From contig CAJMMD010000043.1 in NCBI GenBank assembly GCA_905214465.1, positions 1-9,482 on the forward strand: 9,482 bases of DNA, read 5' to 3'. Source of the stretch: an uncultured bacterium (GTDB taxonomy: Bacteria; Actinomycetota; Coriobacteriia; Coriobacteriales; Coriobacteriaceae). A program made the position numbers and the translations under genes. Shown here one piece after another: positions 1-5,226 of this stretch; positions within the stretch are counted from its first letter, which is position 1, and every line of letters begins with the position of its first letter. The notes under the pieces were generated by a model that saw nothing but the letters and a program-made list of their open reading frames with translations, was not told the origin of the DNA and did not search any database.

Positions 1-551
1 TCGCCGTCGACACGCACGCGGCTAAAGCCCTCGGCGCGAAGGTCCTCAAACAGTTTGGTGTACTCGCCTTTTCGCCCGCGCACCACCGGTGCCAGCACAA
101 ACGCGCGGCGACCCTCCCCCGCCGCCAAGACTTTGTCGGCAACCTGGTCGGTCGTCTGGCGCTCAATGACGCGGCCGCATTCGGGACAGTGCGGGGTGCC
201 CACACGGGCGAACAGCAGGCGCAGATAGTCATAAATCTCGGTTACGGTGCCAACCGTCGAGCGAGGGTTTTTAGACGTCGTCTTTTGGTCGATCGACACC
301 GCCGGCGAAAGGCCGTCGATTGAATCCAAGTCGGGTTTGTCCATCTGGCCCAAGAACTGGCGCGCATAGCTCGAAAGGCTCTCGACGTATCGACGCTGGC
401 CCTCGGCATAGATAGTGTCAAATGCCAGCGAACTCTTGCCCGAGCCAGAAAGACCGGTAATGACCACGAGTTGGTCACGCGGAATGGAAACATCGATATC
501 ACGGAGGTTGTGCTCACGAGCGCCGCGAATAACGATAGAAGAATCAGACAT
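1..551 (-). CDS. uvrA: UvrA, excinuclease ABC subunit A (N-terminal part, 3' end beyond window)
   Basis: UvrA is the dimeric ABC-type ATPase that scans DNA for bulky lesions and loads UvrB in nucleotide excision repair. Translating the minus strand from the ATG at 551-549 gives 183 codons before the window edge. Seen directly: a Walker A motif GLSGSGKS at residues 33-40; the UvrA signature around residues 52-70 (GQRRYVESLSSYARQFLGQM); the segment SIDQKTTSKNPRSTVGTVTEIYDYLRLLFAR, whose key residues are K90, N95, R97 and Y107; and a CPEC pair at C122/C125, in the usual place after the first part of the nucleotide-binding domain. The family is about 940-980 residues, so roughly the first fifth is present. 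The truncation is caused only by the window edge. The start is supported by purine-rich SD candidates just upstream and by alignment of MxxxIxIRGAREHNLR with other UvrA N-termini. It is divergent from the LtaS-like gene, and a LexA-type box lies about 62 bp upstream of the ATG. Identification is secure. Confidence 0.97.
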   Translation of the reverse strand, partial: MSDSSIVIRGAREHNLRDIDVSIPRDQLVVITGLSGSGKSSLAFDTIYAEGQRRYVESLSSYARQFLGQMDKPDLDSIDGLSPAVSIDQKTTSKNPRSTVGTVTEIYDYLRLLFARVGTPHCPECGRVIERQTTDQVADKVLAAGEGRRAFVLAPVVRGRKGEYTKLFEDLRAEGFSRVRVDG

Positions 552-556
552 GGAAG

Positions 557-569
557 CCCCTTGCCTCCT
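557..569 (-). promoter_or_regulatory. Ribosome binding region of uvrA, two overlapping candidates
   Basis: On the minus strand a perfect AGGAGG (complement of 564-569) lies 12 nt before the uvrA ATG, which is long. A weaker AAGGGG (complement of 557-562) lies 5 nt before it. No alternative ATG, GTG or TTG gives a better N-terminus for the family, so the start at 551 is kept and either site could serve. Confidence 0.55.
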
Positions 570-579
570 ATTGCATCGA

Positions 580-600
580 ATCATACTGTCGATGAGTTTA
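580..600 (-). promoter_or_regulatory. Candidate -10 elements of the uvrA promoter
   Basis: Reading the minus strand, TATGAT (580-585, five of six to TATAAT) and TAAACT (595-600, four of six) both precede uvrA. Neither has a convincing TTGACA-like -35 at 16-18 bp. With the TAAACT choice, the predicted LexA box at 613-626 would cover the -35 position, and with TATGAT it would sit just upstream of it. Either geometry is compatible with repression. Which is used cannot be decided from sequence. Confidence 0.3.
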
Positions 601-612
601 GCGCACTCGATG

Positions 613-626
613 CGCACAGATGTTCG
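613..626. promoter_or_regulatory. Predicted LexA/DinR operator (SOS box) upstream of uvrA
   Basis: The plus strand reads CGCAC-AGAT-GTTCG, which matches the Gram-positive LexA consensus CGAAC-N4-GTTCG at nine of ten arm positions. The central four bases also fit the RNRY pattern of the B. subtilis consensus. It lies in the divergent region, 62-75 bp before the uvrA start. uvrA is a classical SOS gene in many bacteria, so site and neighbour agree. The other side faces the LtaS-like gene, whose start is about 120 bp away, so effects on that gene are less likely. No lexA gene is in the window, so the repressor itself is inferred. Confidence 0.6.
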
Positions 627-704
627 TAATACAAGATTCGCAGACCTTTAGCTTTGCGTATCGGGCGCTTTGTTTCTCGAAATGCCGTGGAAAGGTTACA
701 GTAA

Positions 705-710
705 TCTAAT
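705..710 (+). promoter_or_regulatory. Weak -10-like element before the LtaS-like gene
   Basis: TCTAAT (five of six to TATAAT) sits in the only AT-rich patch of this intergenic region (about 699-724), 35 bp before the chosen ATG. That would leave a leader of about 28 nt containing the SD. No good -35 hexamer is seen at the expected distance, so this is tentative. Confidence 0.25.
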
Positions 711-732
711 ACTGAACTTAATTTGCTGTACC

Positions 733-738
733 AGAGGA
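733..738 (+). promoter_or_regulatory. Ribosome binding site that decides the start of the LtaS-like gene
   Basis: AGAGGA lies 6 nt before the ATG at 745. The frame stays open upstream to a TTG at 670 and an ATG at 682, but neither has an SD sequence. The extra 25 residues would place a polar stretch with two cysteines ahead of the first membrane helix, unlike the family. The start at 745 is therefore preferred. Confidence 0.7.
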
Positions 739-744
739 ACGTCC

Positions 745-2898
745 ATGACCGAAGATATCCCCCTTGAAATCACTTCGAGCGACATGGCCAATCTGCCCAT
801 ATTCATCGCCGTCCTTATCGTGGCCGCCGTCGTCGTGCGCGTGTATTTTTCAATCAAACACAATGAAAAGCCGCCCATTGCCCGCGTCTTTTGGTGCGCG
901 ACGCTCCTCATCCCGCTCGGCGTGGTAGCTGCATGGATTACGAATCAATTGCTCGTAAATGAGGACAGTTCCCTATGGCTCCTTTCTTATTCGGCGCTCG
1001 GTGCTGCCGCCGTCATACTTCTTGTCGAACCCTTGGTTTCGGGACTTATCGACCAAACCGATCTTGCGACGGGAACGGTTGCCTGTATTTGCCGTGACAT
1101 CCTTGTCATCGCCGGTGTTTCAGCGCTCTCGTTCGTTTCACTCGAAATTGCCTGCAACGAAACGTTCTATCGCATTCCCGCCAACTCATTCGGGTTTTCC
1201 GTCGGGCTGCTCGCGACGGTTCTGCTCTCCCTTTATTTGCTGGGACAGCGTCATGGAGGCGTCATGGCCCTCGTGCCCGTCGCCTGTTGCATCCTTGGCA
1301 TTGCCGAGCACTTCGTCATAACGTTTAAAGGCGAGGCCATCCTGCCAAGCGATATCTTGGCCCTTGGCACCGCAATGGAAGTGAGCGAGGGATACGAGTT
1401 TACCTTTACCGCCGGAATCGTAACCTCTCTCGCCCTGCTGGAGATTTCCCTGGGGCTTCTTTCGCTTATCCGACCGCGAAAGCTCCGTACGCCCACCCAT
1501 GTCTTCCCCGCAATCGCCGCCAACCTCTGCGCTTTTCTGCTAGTGACCGTTGTGGGGCTCTTGGGCTTTTCCAGCATCGACTTGGAGCAGGCGCTGGATT
1601 TTGGATTTGACCGTTGGCAGCCCATCACCACGTATGCGTCTCAGGGTTTTATCACTTCGTTCACCGAAATGGTCAACGAGTTGCCCATTGAGAAGCCCGA
1701 AGACTATACGCCCGATGAGGCGCAGAACATCGAGCAGGAGCTCGCCGCCGCCTACGACAGCACGTATGGCTCGAGCGAGCAGCGCGCGGTGGCCGTTGCC
1801 CAGTTCAATGAAATCAAGCCGACGATTGTTGCCGTCATGAACGAGAGTTTTAGCGACCTTTCGTGCTTTGAGCAGCTCCAGGCGGCCGGGTACACCGGCC
1901 CCGCATTCTACAACTCGCTTCCCGACACACTTGTTCGCGGCACCATGCTCGCTTCGGTCGCCGGTGGCGGAACGGCGAACTCCGAATTCGAATTTTTGAC
2001 CGGAGCGACAACGGCCTTTGTCGGACTAGGAAAAATCCCCTATCAGCTGTATCAGATGAATGGCGTCAACAGCCTGGCAAAGGACCTTAAGGAGCTTGGG
2101 TATACCGCTACCGCTATGCACCCGCAAAACCCCGTCAACTACCATCGAGATAAAATCTATCAGCAGCTGGGCTTTGGAGACTTTCTTTCAATCGGCGATT
2201 TCGAAGGTGCGCCCTGTTACCATGCCGGCGTATGCGACTACGCCACCTACGACAAGATACTCGACCTGCTTAGAACCGACGAAGCGCCGCAGTTCATCTT
2301 TGACGTCACGATGCAAAATCACGGCGGCTACGACTATGGCACCGTTCCCGCCGAAGAGCTGACAAACTATTGGGTCGAGGGAGCCAGCGAGGGCGCCAAT
2401 AGCGCGCTCAACACCTATCTTACCTGCATCAACGCATCCGACCGGGACCTCGAGTACTTTATCAACGAGCTCCGCAATATCGGCAGACCGGTTGTCCTTG
2501 TCTTTTTTGGCGACCATCAGCCGAGCGCCGCAACGACTCTCAACGATGAGCTGTACCCTCAGGAAGATACGGCAAGCCACGCTTTCCGTATCTATCAGTC
2601 GACATATCTCGTCTGGGCTAACTATGAGATCGCCGGCAATACCGAGCTCAACGTCTACGACACCGTCGGGGCAAACGAGATTGCAGCCATTACCCTTAAT
2701 AAGATCGGCGCCCCGCTCACCGACTATCAAAAGGCCCTGCTTGCAACAAGGTCAGATGTGCCCACCATCAATGTCGCCGGCTACCTTGGTGCCGACGGGC
2801 TACGCTACGACTTGGGATCTGAAGACAGCCCATACGCCTCGACGATCGACAAGCTGCAGCGCATGCAATACCTCGAGTTCGCCAGCAAAGTTCAGTAA
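745..2898 (+). CDS. LtaS-family membrane sulfatase-fold protein (lipoteichoic acid synthase-like phosphoglycerol transferase)
   Basis: A 717-residue protein with a membrane-embedded N-terminal half and an extracellular alkaline-phosphatase/sulfatase-fold catalytic domain. In LtaS enzymes this domain moves glycerol phosphate from phosphatidylglycerol onto a surface polymer. Hydrophobic segments are visible near residues 17-36, 46-66, 77-101, 113-136, 149-167, 171-193, 221-241 and 252-275. That is about eight, more than the five of classical LtaS. The catalytic domain (about 350-660) shows the metal-binding glutamate in VAVMNESFSDLS (E367), the nucleophile threonine in GGGTANSEFEFLTG (T410), the MQNHGGY motif (H526) and the metal-binding pair in FFGDHQPS (D590, H591), so it looks active. 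A conserved-looking FKGEAILPSDILALGTA segment precedes the last two helices. The exact acceptor cannot be read from sequence. Related families include OpgB/MdoB-like transferases and polyglycerolphosphate primases. No clear terminator follows the TAA, so read-through into mrp is possible. Confidence 0.9.
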   Translation: MTEDIPLEITSSDMANLPIFIAVLIVAAVVVRVYFSIKHNEKPPIARVFWCATLLIPLGVVAAWITNQLLVNEDSSLWLLSYSALGAAAVILLVEPLVSGLIDQTDLATGTVACICRDILVIAGVSALSFVSLEIACNETFYRIPANSFGFSVGLLATVLLSLYLLGQRHGGVMALVPVACCILGIAEHFVITFKGEAILPSDILALGTAMEVSEGYEFTFTAGIVTSLALLEISLGLLSLIRPRKLRTPTHVFPAIAANLCAFLLVTVVGLLGFSSIDLEQALDFGFDRWQPITTYASQGFITSFTEMVNELPIEKPEDYTPDEAQNIEQELAAAYDSTYGSSEQRAVAVAQFNEIKPTIVAVMNESFSDLSCFEQLQAAGYTGPAFYNSLPDTLVRGTMLASVAGGGTANSEFEFLTGATTAFVGLGKIPYQLYQMNGVNSLAKDLKELGYTATAMHPQNPVNYHRDKIYQQLGFGDFLSIGDFEGAPCYHAGVCDYATYDKILDLLRTDEAPQFIFDVTMQNHGGYDYGTVPAEELTNYWVEGASEGANSALNTYLTCINASDRDLEYFINELRNIGRPVVLVFFGDHQPSAATTLNDELYPQEDTASHAFRIYQSTYLVWANYEIAGNTELNVYDTVGANEIAAITLNKIGAPLTDYQKALLATRSDVPTINVAGYLGADGLRYDLGSEDSPYASTIDKLQRMQYLEFASKVQ

Positions 2899-2958
2899 GC
2901 CCGCCCATTCGCTTGGACCCATCGTATTGCAAGCACGCTCGGCCCAAATGCATCGCAA

Positions 2959-2988
2959 ATGACTCCCGCTCGCAAACGAGGGTACAAT
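2959..2988 (+). promoter_or_regulatory. Predicted promoter of the mrp-flavoprotein operon
   Basis: A -35-like ATGACT (2959-2964, four of six to TTGACA) is separated by 18 bp from TACAAT (2983-2988, five of six to TATAAT). This predicts a start of transcription near 2995 and a leader of about 49 nt that carries a GC hairpin and a strong SD. The spacing and -10 are good and the -35 is only fair. Confidence 0.5.
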
Positions 2989-3007
2989 GACGCTCGTGTC
3001 ACATCAC

Positions 3008-3021
3008 GGGGCCTCGGCCCC
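3008..3021 (+). other. Small GC hairpin in the mrp leader
   Basis: GGGGC-CTCG-GCCCC forms a perfect 5-bp GC stem with a four-base loop. It ends 9 nt before the SD of mrp and starts about 13 nt after the predicted transcription start. There is no T-run after it, so it is not an intrinsic terminator. It may stabilise the 5' end of the mRNA or affect ribosome access. The fold is plain from sequence and its role is not. Confidence 0.4.
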
Positions 3022-3030
3022 AACATATAC

Positions 3031-3037
3031 AAAGGAG
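3031..3037 (+). promoter_or_regulatory. Strong ribosome binding site that fixes the mrp start
   Basis: AAAGGAG lies 6 nt before the ATG at 3044. The frame is open back to an ATG at 2987, but that codon overlaps the predicted -10 box TACAAT and has no SD. The shorter form is therefore chosen. Confidence 0.85.
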
Positions 3038-3043
3038 TCATAC

Positions 3044-3874
3044 ATGGGTTGCGAGCACGCACAGGCTGCCGGCGGACAAACGTCGCCGTCGCAATTTGAG
3101 GAGAACACGCTATCCGAGGTCAAACGCGTCATCGCCGTGCTTTCCGGCAAGGGCGGTGTCGGCAAGTCGTTTGTCACCGGTGCCATCGCCACCGAGCTTG
3201 CCCGTCACGGCCACAAGGTCGGCGTCCTCGATGCCGACATCACCGGTCCCTCTATCCCCAAGATGTTCGGTATGAGCGGACGCCACGTCCATGCCCTTGG
3301 CAACCTTATGCTGCCCGAAATCTCCGAGCACGGCGTCAAGGTCATGAGCTCCAACCTTCTGCTCCAAAACGAGACCGACCCCGTCCTTTGGCGCGGTCCG
3401 GTCATCGCAGGCGCCATTAGGCAGTTCTGGAGCGAGACCTCGTGGGGCCCCATCGACTACCTGCTGGTCGACATGCCTCCGGGAACAGGCGACGTCGCGC
3501 TCACCGTCTTCCAGTCGCTGCCCGTCGACGGCATCGTCATCGTCACGAGCCCGCAGGATCTGGTCTCGATGATCGTCGCCAAGGCGGTCAACATGGCCGA
3601 GAAGATGAACGTCCCCATTCTGGGCATTGTCGAGAACATGAGCTATATTGAGTGTCCCGACTGCGGCAAGAAGATCGAGGTCTTTGGCAAGAGCAAGCTC
3701 CCCGAGGTCGCAGAGCGCTATAACCTCGACATCTTGGGCCAGCTTCCCATTAATCCGGCACTCGCCGAGGCCTGCGATAAGGGCGAGGTCGAGACCGCAC
3801 TGCCCGATGGCATGTTGCCCAAGGCAGTCTCTGCCGTCGAGGCCATTACCCCGCACGAGACCGACGAGGCCTAA
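3044..3874 (+). CDS. mrp: Mrp/ApbC/Nbp35-family ATPase, iron-sulfur cluster carrier
   Basis: A 276-residue cytoplasmic P-loop ATPase of the MinD/Mrp class. Family members bind a bridging [4Fe-4S] cluster as dimers and pass it to apoproteins. Seen directly: the deviant Walker A GKGGVGKS at residues 35-42 with the signature lysine K36 and the catalytic lysine K41; the switch I segment DADITGPSIP starting at D63; the Walker B/switch II segment LLVDMPPGTGD with D143; and the cluster-ligand motif CPDC with C204 and C207. The N-terminus is short (about 30 residues before the first strand). It contains one cysteine (MGCEH) but lacks both the DUF59/MIP18 domain of long bacterial Mrp proteins and the four-cysteine N-terminal site of eukaryotic Nbp35. 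Length is normal for the short form. It is probably the first gene of its transcription unit, and its TAA is followed at once by the next gene's GTG. The family call is secure. The client proteins are unknown. Confidence 0.95.
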   Translation: MGCEHAQAAGGQTSPSQFEENTLSEVKRVIAVLSGKGGVGKSFVTGAIATELARHGHKVGVLDADITGPSIPKMFGMSGRHVHALGNLMLPEISEHGVKVMSSNLLLQNETDPVLWRGPVIAGAIRQFWSETSWGPIDYLLVDMPPGTGDVALTVFQSLPVDGIVIVTSPQDLVSMIVAKAVNMAEKMNVPILGIVENMSYIECPDCGKKIEVFGKSKLPEVAERYNLDILGQLPINPALAEACDKGEVETALPDGMLPKAVSAVEAITPHETDEA

Positions 3875-5146
3875 GTGAACGCGAGCGCCTTCTATGACGT
3901 CCTGGTAATCGGCGGCGGGGCTTCAGGCCTCGCCGCCGCCATTACGGCCGCACGCGTTGGCAAAAGCGTCTGCATCGTTGAGCGCGATGTCGCCTGCGGC
4001 CTTAAGCTCCTTGCGACCGGTAACGGTCGCTGCAACCTCTCCAACGAATCGATTGATCCTCAGCGGTATAACCACCCCGCATTCGTCGAATCCGTCATGG
4101 GCCCCCAACCCGAACAAGAGCTTATGGGTTTCTTCTCCTCGCTGGGCATCATGACAACCTCCGAGGAAGGCCGGCTGTACCCGCGCTCCCTTCGCGCCGA
4201 ATCGGTGCGCGACGCGCTTCTCAACGTTTGCGACCGCCTAGGTATCACCTTAATCTGCGGAGCCAACGTTGCCTCGGCGCACAAAGCTTCCGAAGGCTGG
4301 ACACTCCAAATAGACCGTCCAGCGCGGGCACTCAAGGCAAAAAAGCACGACGACCGAAAATCGGAGCTCCGCTCGCTTCGGAAAGCGCTCGCCGATGTCC
4401 CTCGCAAGAACGAGGCCCTGGAGGCACATGCCGTAATTATCGCCACGGGTGGCAACCCCACCGGTATCGCCGATACGTTTCGCCTCCCCCTCACTTCGCT
4501 GCGCCCCATCCTCTGCCCCGTATCGGCAACGGTCTTTGGCGATCGGGCGGCGCTCAAGACGTTGGATGGCCTGCGCGTCCGCGCCCGCTTGACGCTCGCC
4601 CGCAATCATAATGAGCTCTGGCACGAAGACGGTGAAGTGCTGTTTCGAACCTTCGGTATCTCGGGCGTCGCTGTCTTCAACCTCTCTCGTCGTATCCAGC
4701 ACGGCGATACGATCCTGCTCGACGTTTTCCCCGACCTCTCCAAAGACGAGTTGCTCGATACGCTCAACCGGCGCGTTGAGCTGCTCGGCGGCTTTTCGCC
4801 CCGCGATCCCCGTTGGCTCGACGGCATGCTCGCCCCGCAACTCTCCCGCGTCGTCTGCACAGCGTTCGAGCAGTGCCATCCAGGCTCCAACGATGTCATC
4901 CACCTGGTCTCGATCCTCAAGCACTTTAAGTTGCTCGTCGAGGGAACAGCCGAGGAGCGCTCGGCGCAGGTCACGCGTGGTGGCGTATCTGTCGAGAGCA
5001 TCTCAACACCCAGCCTACGCGCGCGCAGCGTTGTCGACGCCCCGCTTTACGTCTGCGGTGAAGCGCTCGACATCGACGCCGATTGCGGAGGCTTTAACCT
5101 TGCGTGGGCCTGGCTCTCGGGCATTCGCGCTGCAAGCAGCCTGTAG
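3875..5146 (+). CDS. HI0933/BaiN-type FAD-dependent flavoprotein (NAD(P)/FAD oxidoreductase family)
   Basis: A 423-residue cytoplasmic flavoprotein of the HI0933-like family. The N-terminal dinucleotide fold shows GGGASG at residues 13-18 and the ribose-binding acidic residue at the end of the second strand (E36, in CIVERD). The family hallmark TGNGRCNLSN follows at 48-57, then YPRSLRAESVRDALL near 108-122, the second FAD motif IIATGGNPTG near 188-197, and the C-terminal signature with CGEALDIDADCGGFNLAWAW. All FAD-binding landmarks are present, so it is probably functional. Oddity: residues about 148-183 form a lysine/arginine-rich insert just before the ATGG strand, where relatives usually have a short link. 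The GTG start directly abuts the mrp TAA in the same frame. A GAGG (3866-3869) lies 5 nt before it, and no other start precedes the Rossmann motif. Homologues include clostridial BaiN, linked to bile-acid dehydroxylation, but the family is widespread and a bile-acid role should not be assumed. Substrate unknown. Confidence 0.9.
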   Translation: MNASAFYDVLVIGGGASGLAAAITAARVGKSVCIVERDVACGLKLLATGNGRCNLSNESIDPQRYNHPAFVESVMGPQPEQELMGFFSSLGIMTTSEEGRLYPRSLRAESVRDALLNVCDRLGITLICGANVASAHKASEGWTLQIDRPARALKAKKHDDRKSELRSLRKALADVPRKNEALEAHAVIIATGGNPTGIADTFRLPLTSLRPILCPVSATVFGDRAALKTLDGLRVRARLTLARNHNELWHEDGEVLFRTFGISGVAVFNLSRRIQHGDTILLDVFPDLSKDELLDTLNRRVELLGGFSPRDPRWLDGMLAPQLSRVVCTAFEQCHPGSNDVIHLVSILKHFKLLVEGTAEERSAQVTRGGVSVESISTPSLRARSVVDAPLYVCGEALDIDADCGGFNLAWAWLSGIRAASSL

Positions 5147-5156
5147 CCGCTCAGTC

Positions 5157-5162
5157 TATAAT
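5157..5162 (+). promoter_or_regulatory. Perfect -10 hexamer between the two flavoprotein genes
   Basis: TATAAT begins 10 bp after the stop of the HI0933-type gene and is followed by an A-rich run. A start near 5169 would place the 5177-5200 hairpin in the leader of the downstream dehydrogenase. No good -35 hexamer is seen 16-18 bp upstream, where the DNA still codes for the previous protein. It could therefore depend on an activator or be fortuitous. Confidence 0.35.
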
Positions 5163-5176
5163 CAAAAACGCATTCG

Positions 5177-5209
5177 GGCCGTCTGGAATACCGGACGGCC
5201 TCTTTCTTG
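5177..5209 (+). terminator. Hairpin with T-rich tail between the flavoprotein genes (intrinsic terminator or leader attenuator)
   Basis: GGCCGTCTGG (5177-5186) pairs with CCGGACGGCC (5191-5200) over 10 bp with one G-U pair and the loop AATA. It is followed by TCTTTCTTG, with six T in nine. It begins 31 nt after the stop codon of the upstream gene and ends 14 nt before the SD of the next. Stem strength suits a terminator, but the U-tract is broken, so partial read-through is likely. Confidence 0.6.
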
Positions 5210-5214
5210 CCTCT

Positions 5215-5220
5215 AAGGAG
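5215..5220 (+). promoter_or_regulatory. Ribosome binding site that decides the start of the COG2509-type dehydrogenase
   Basis: AAGGAG lies 6 nt before the ATG at 5227. The frame is open upstream to a GTG at 5104 inside the previous gene. That extension would run through the hairpin and has no SD or family likeness, so the start at 5227 is chosen. Confidence 0.85.
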
Positions 5221-5226
5221 ACCTCG

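Noticed and set aside
670..744. Longer N-terminus of the LtaS-like protein from TTG at 670
   Set aside because: There is no SD before 670 or 682, and the added residues do not look like the family. An AGAGGA with 6-nt spacing supports 745.
2188..2730. A 180-codon open frame antisense to the LtaS-like gene
   Set aside because: It sits opposite the conserved catalytic domain and has no recognisable motif or ribosome binding site.
2899..2958. Terminator after the LtaS-like gene
   Set aside because: Only a weak GCTTG/CAAGC pairing with a long loop and no T-run is present, so no terminator is called.
3110..3856. A 248-codon open frame antisense to mrp
   Set aside because: It is a shadow of the strongly codon-biased mrp gene. 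Its composition (Asp, Leu, Gly, His-rich, no domain) is typical of reverse-complement translation.
3875..5146. Bile-acid 7-dehydroxylation function for the HI0933/BaiN-type protein
   Set aside because: The family is broad and no other bai-type gene is nearby. Family membership alone does not support that pathway.
5104..5226. Longer N-terminus of the COG2509-type protein from GTG at 5104
   Set aside because: It would overlap the previous gene and translate through a hairpin. A textbook AAGGAG supports 5227.
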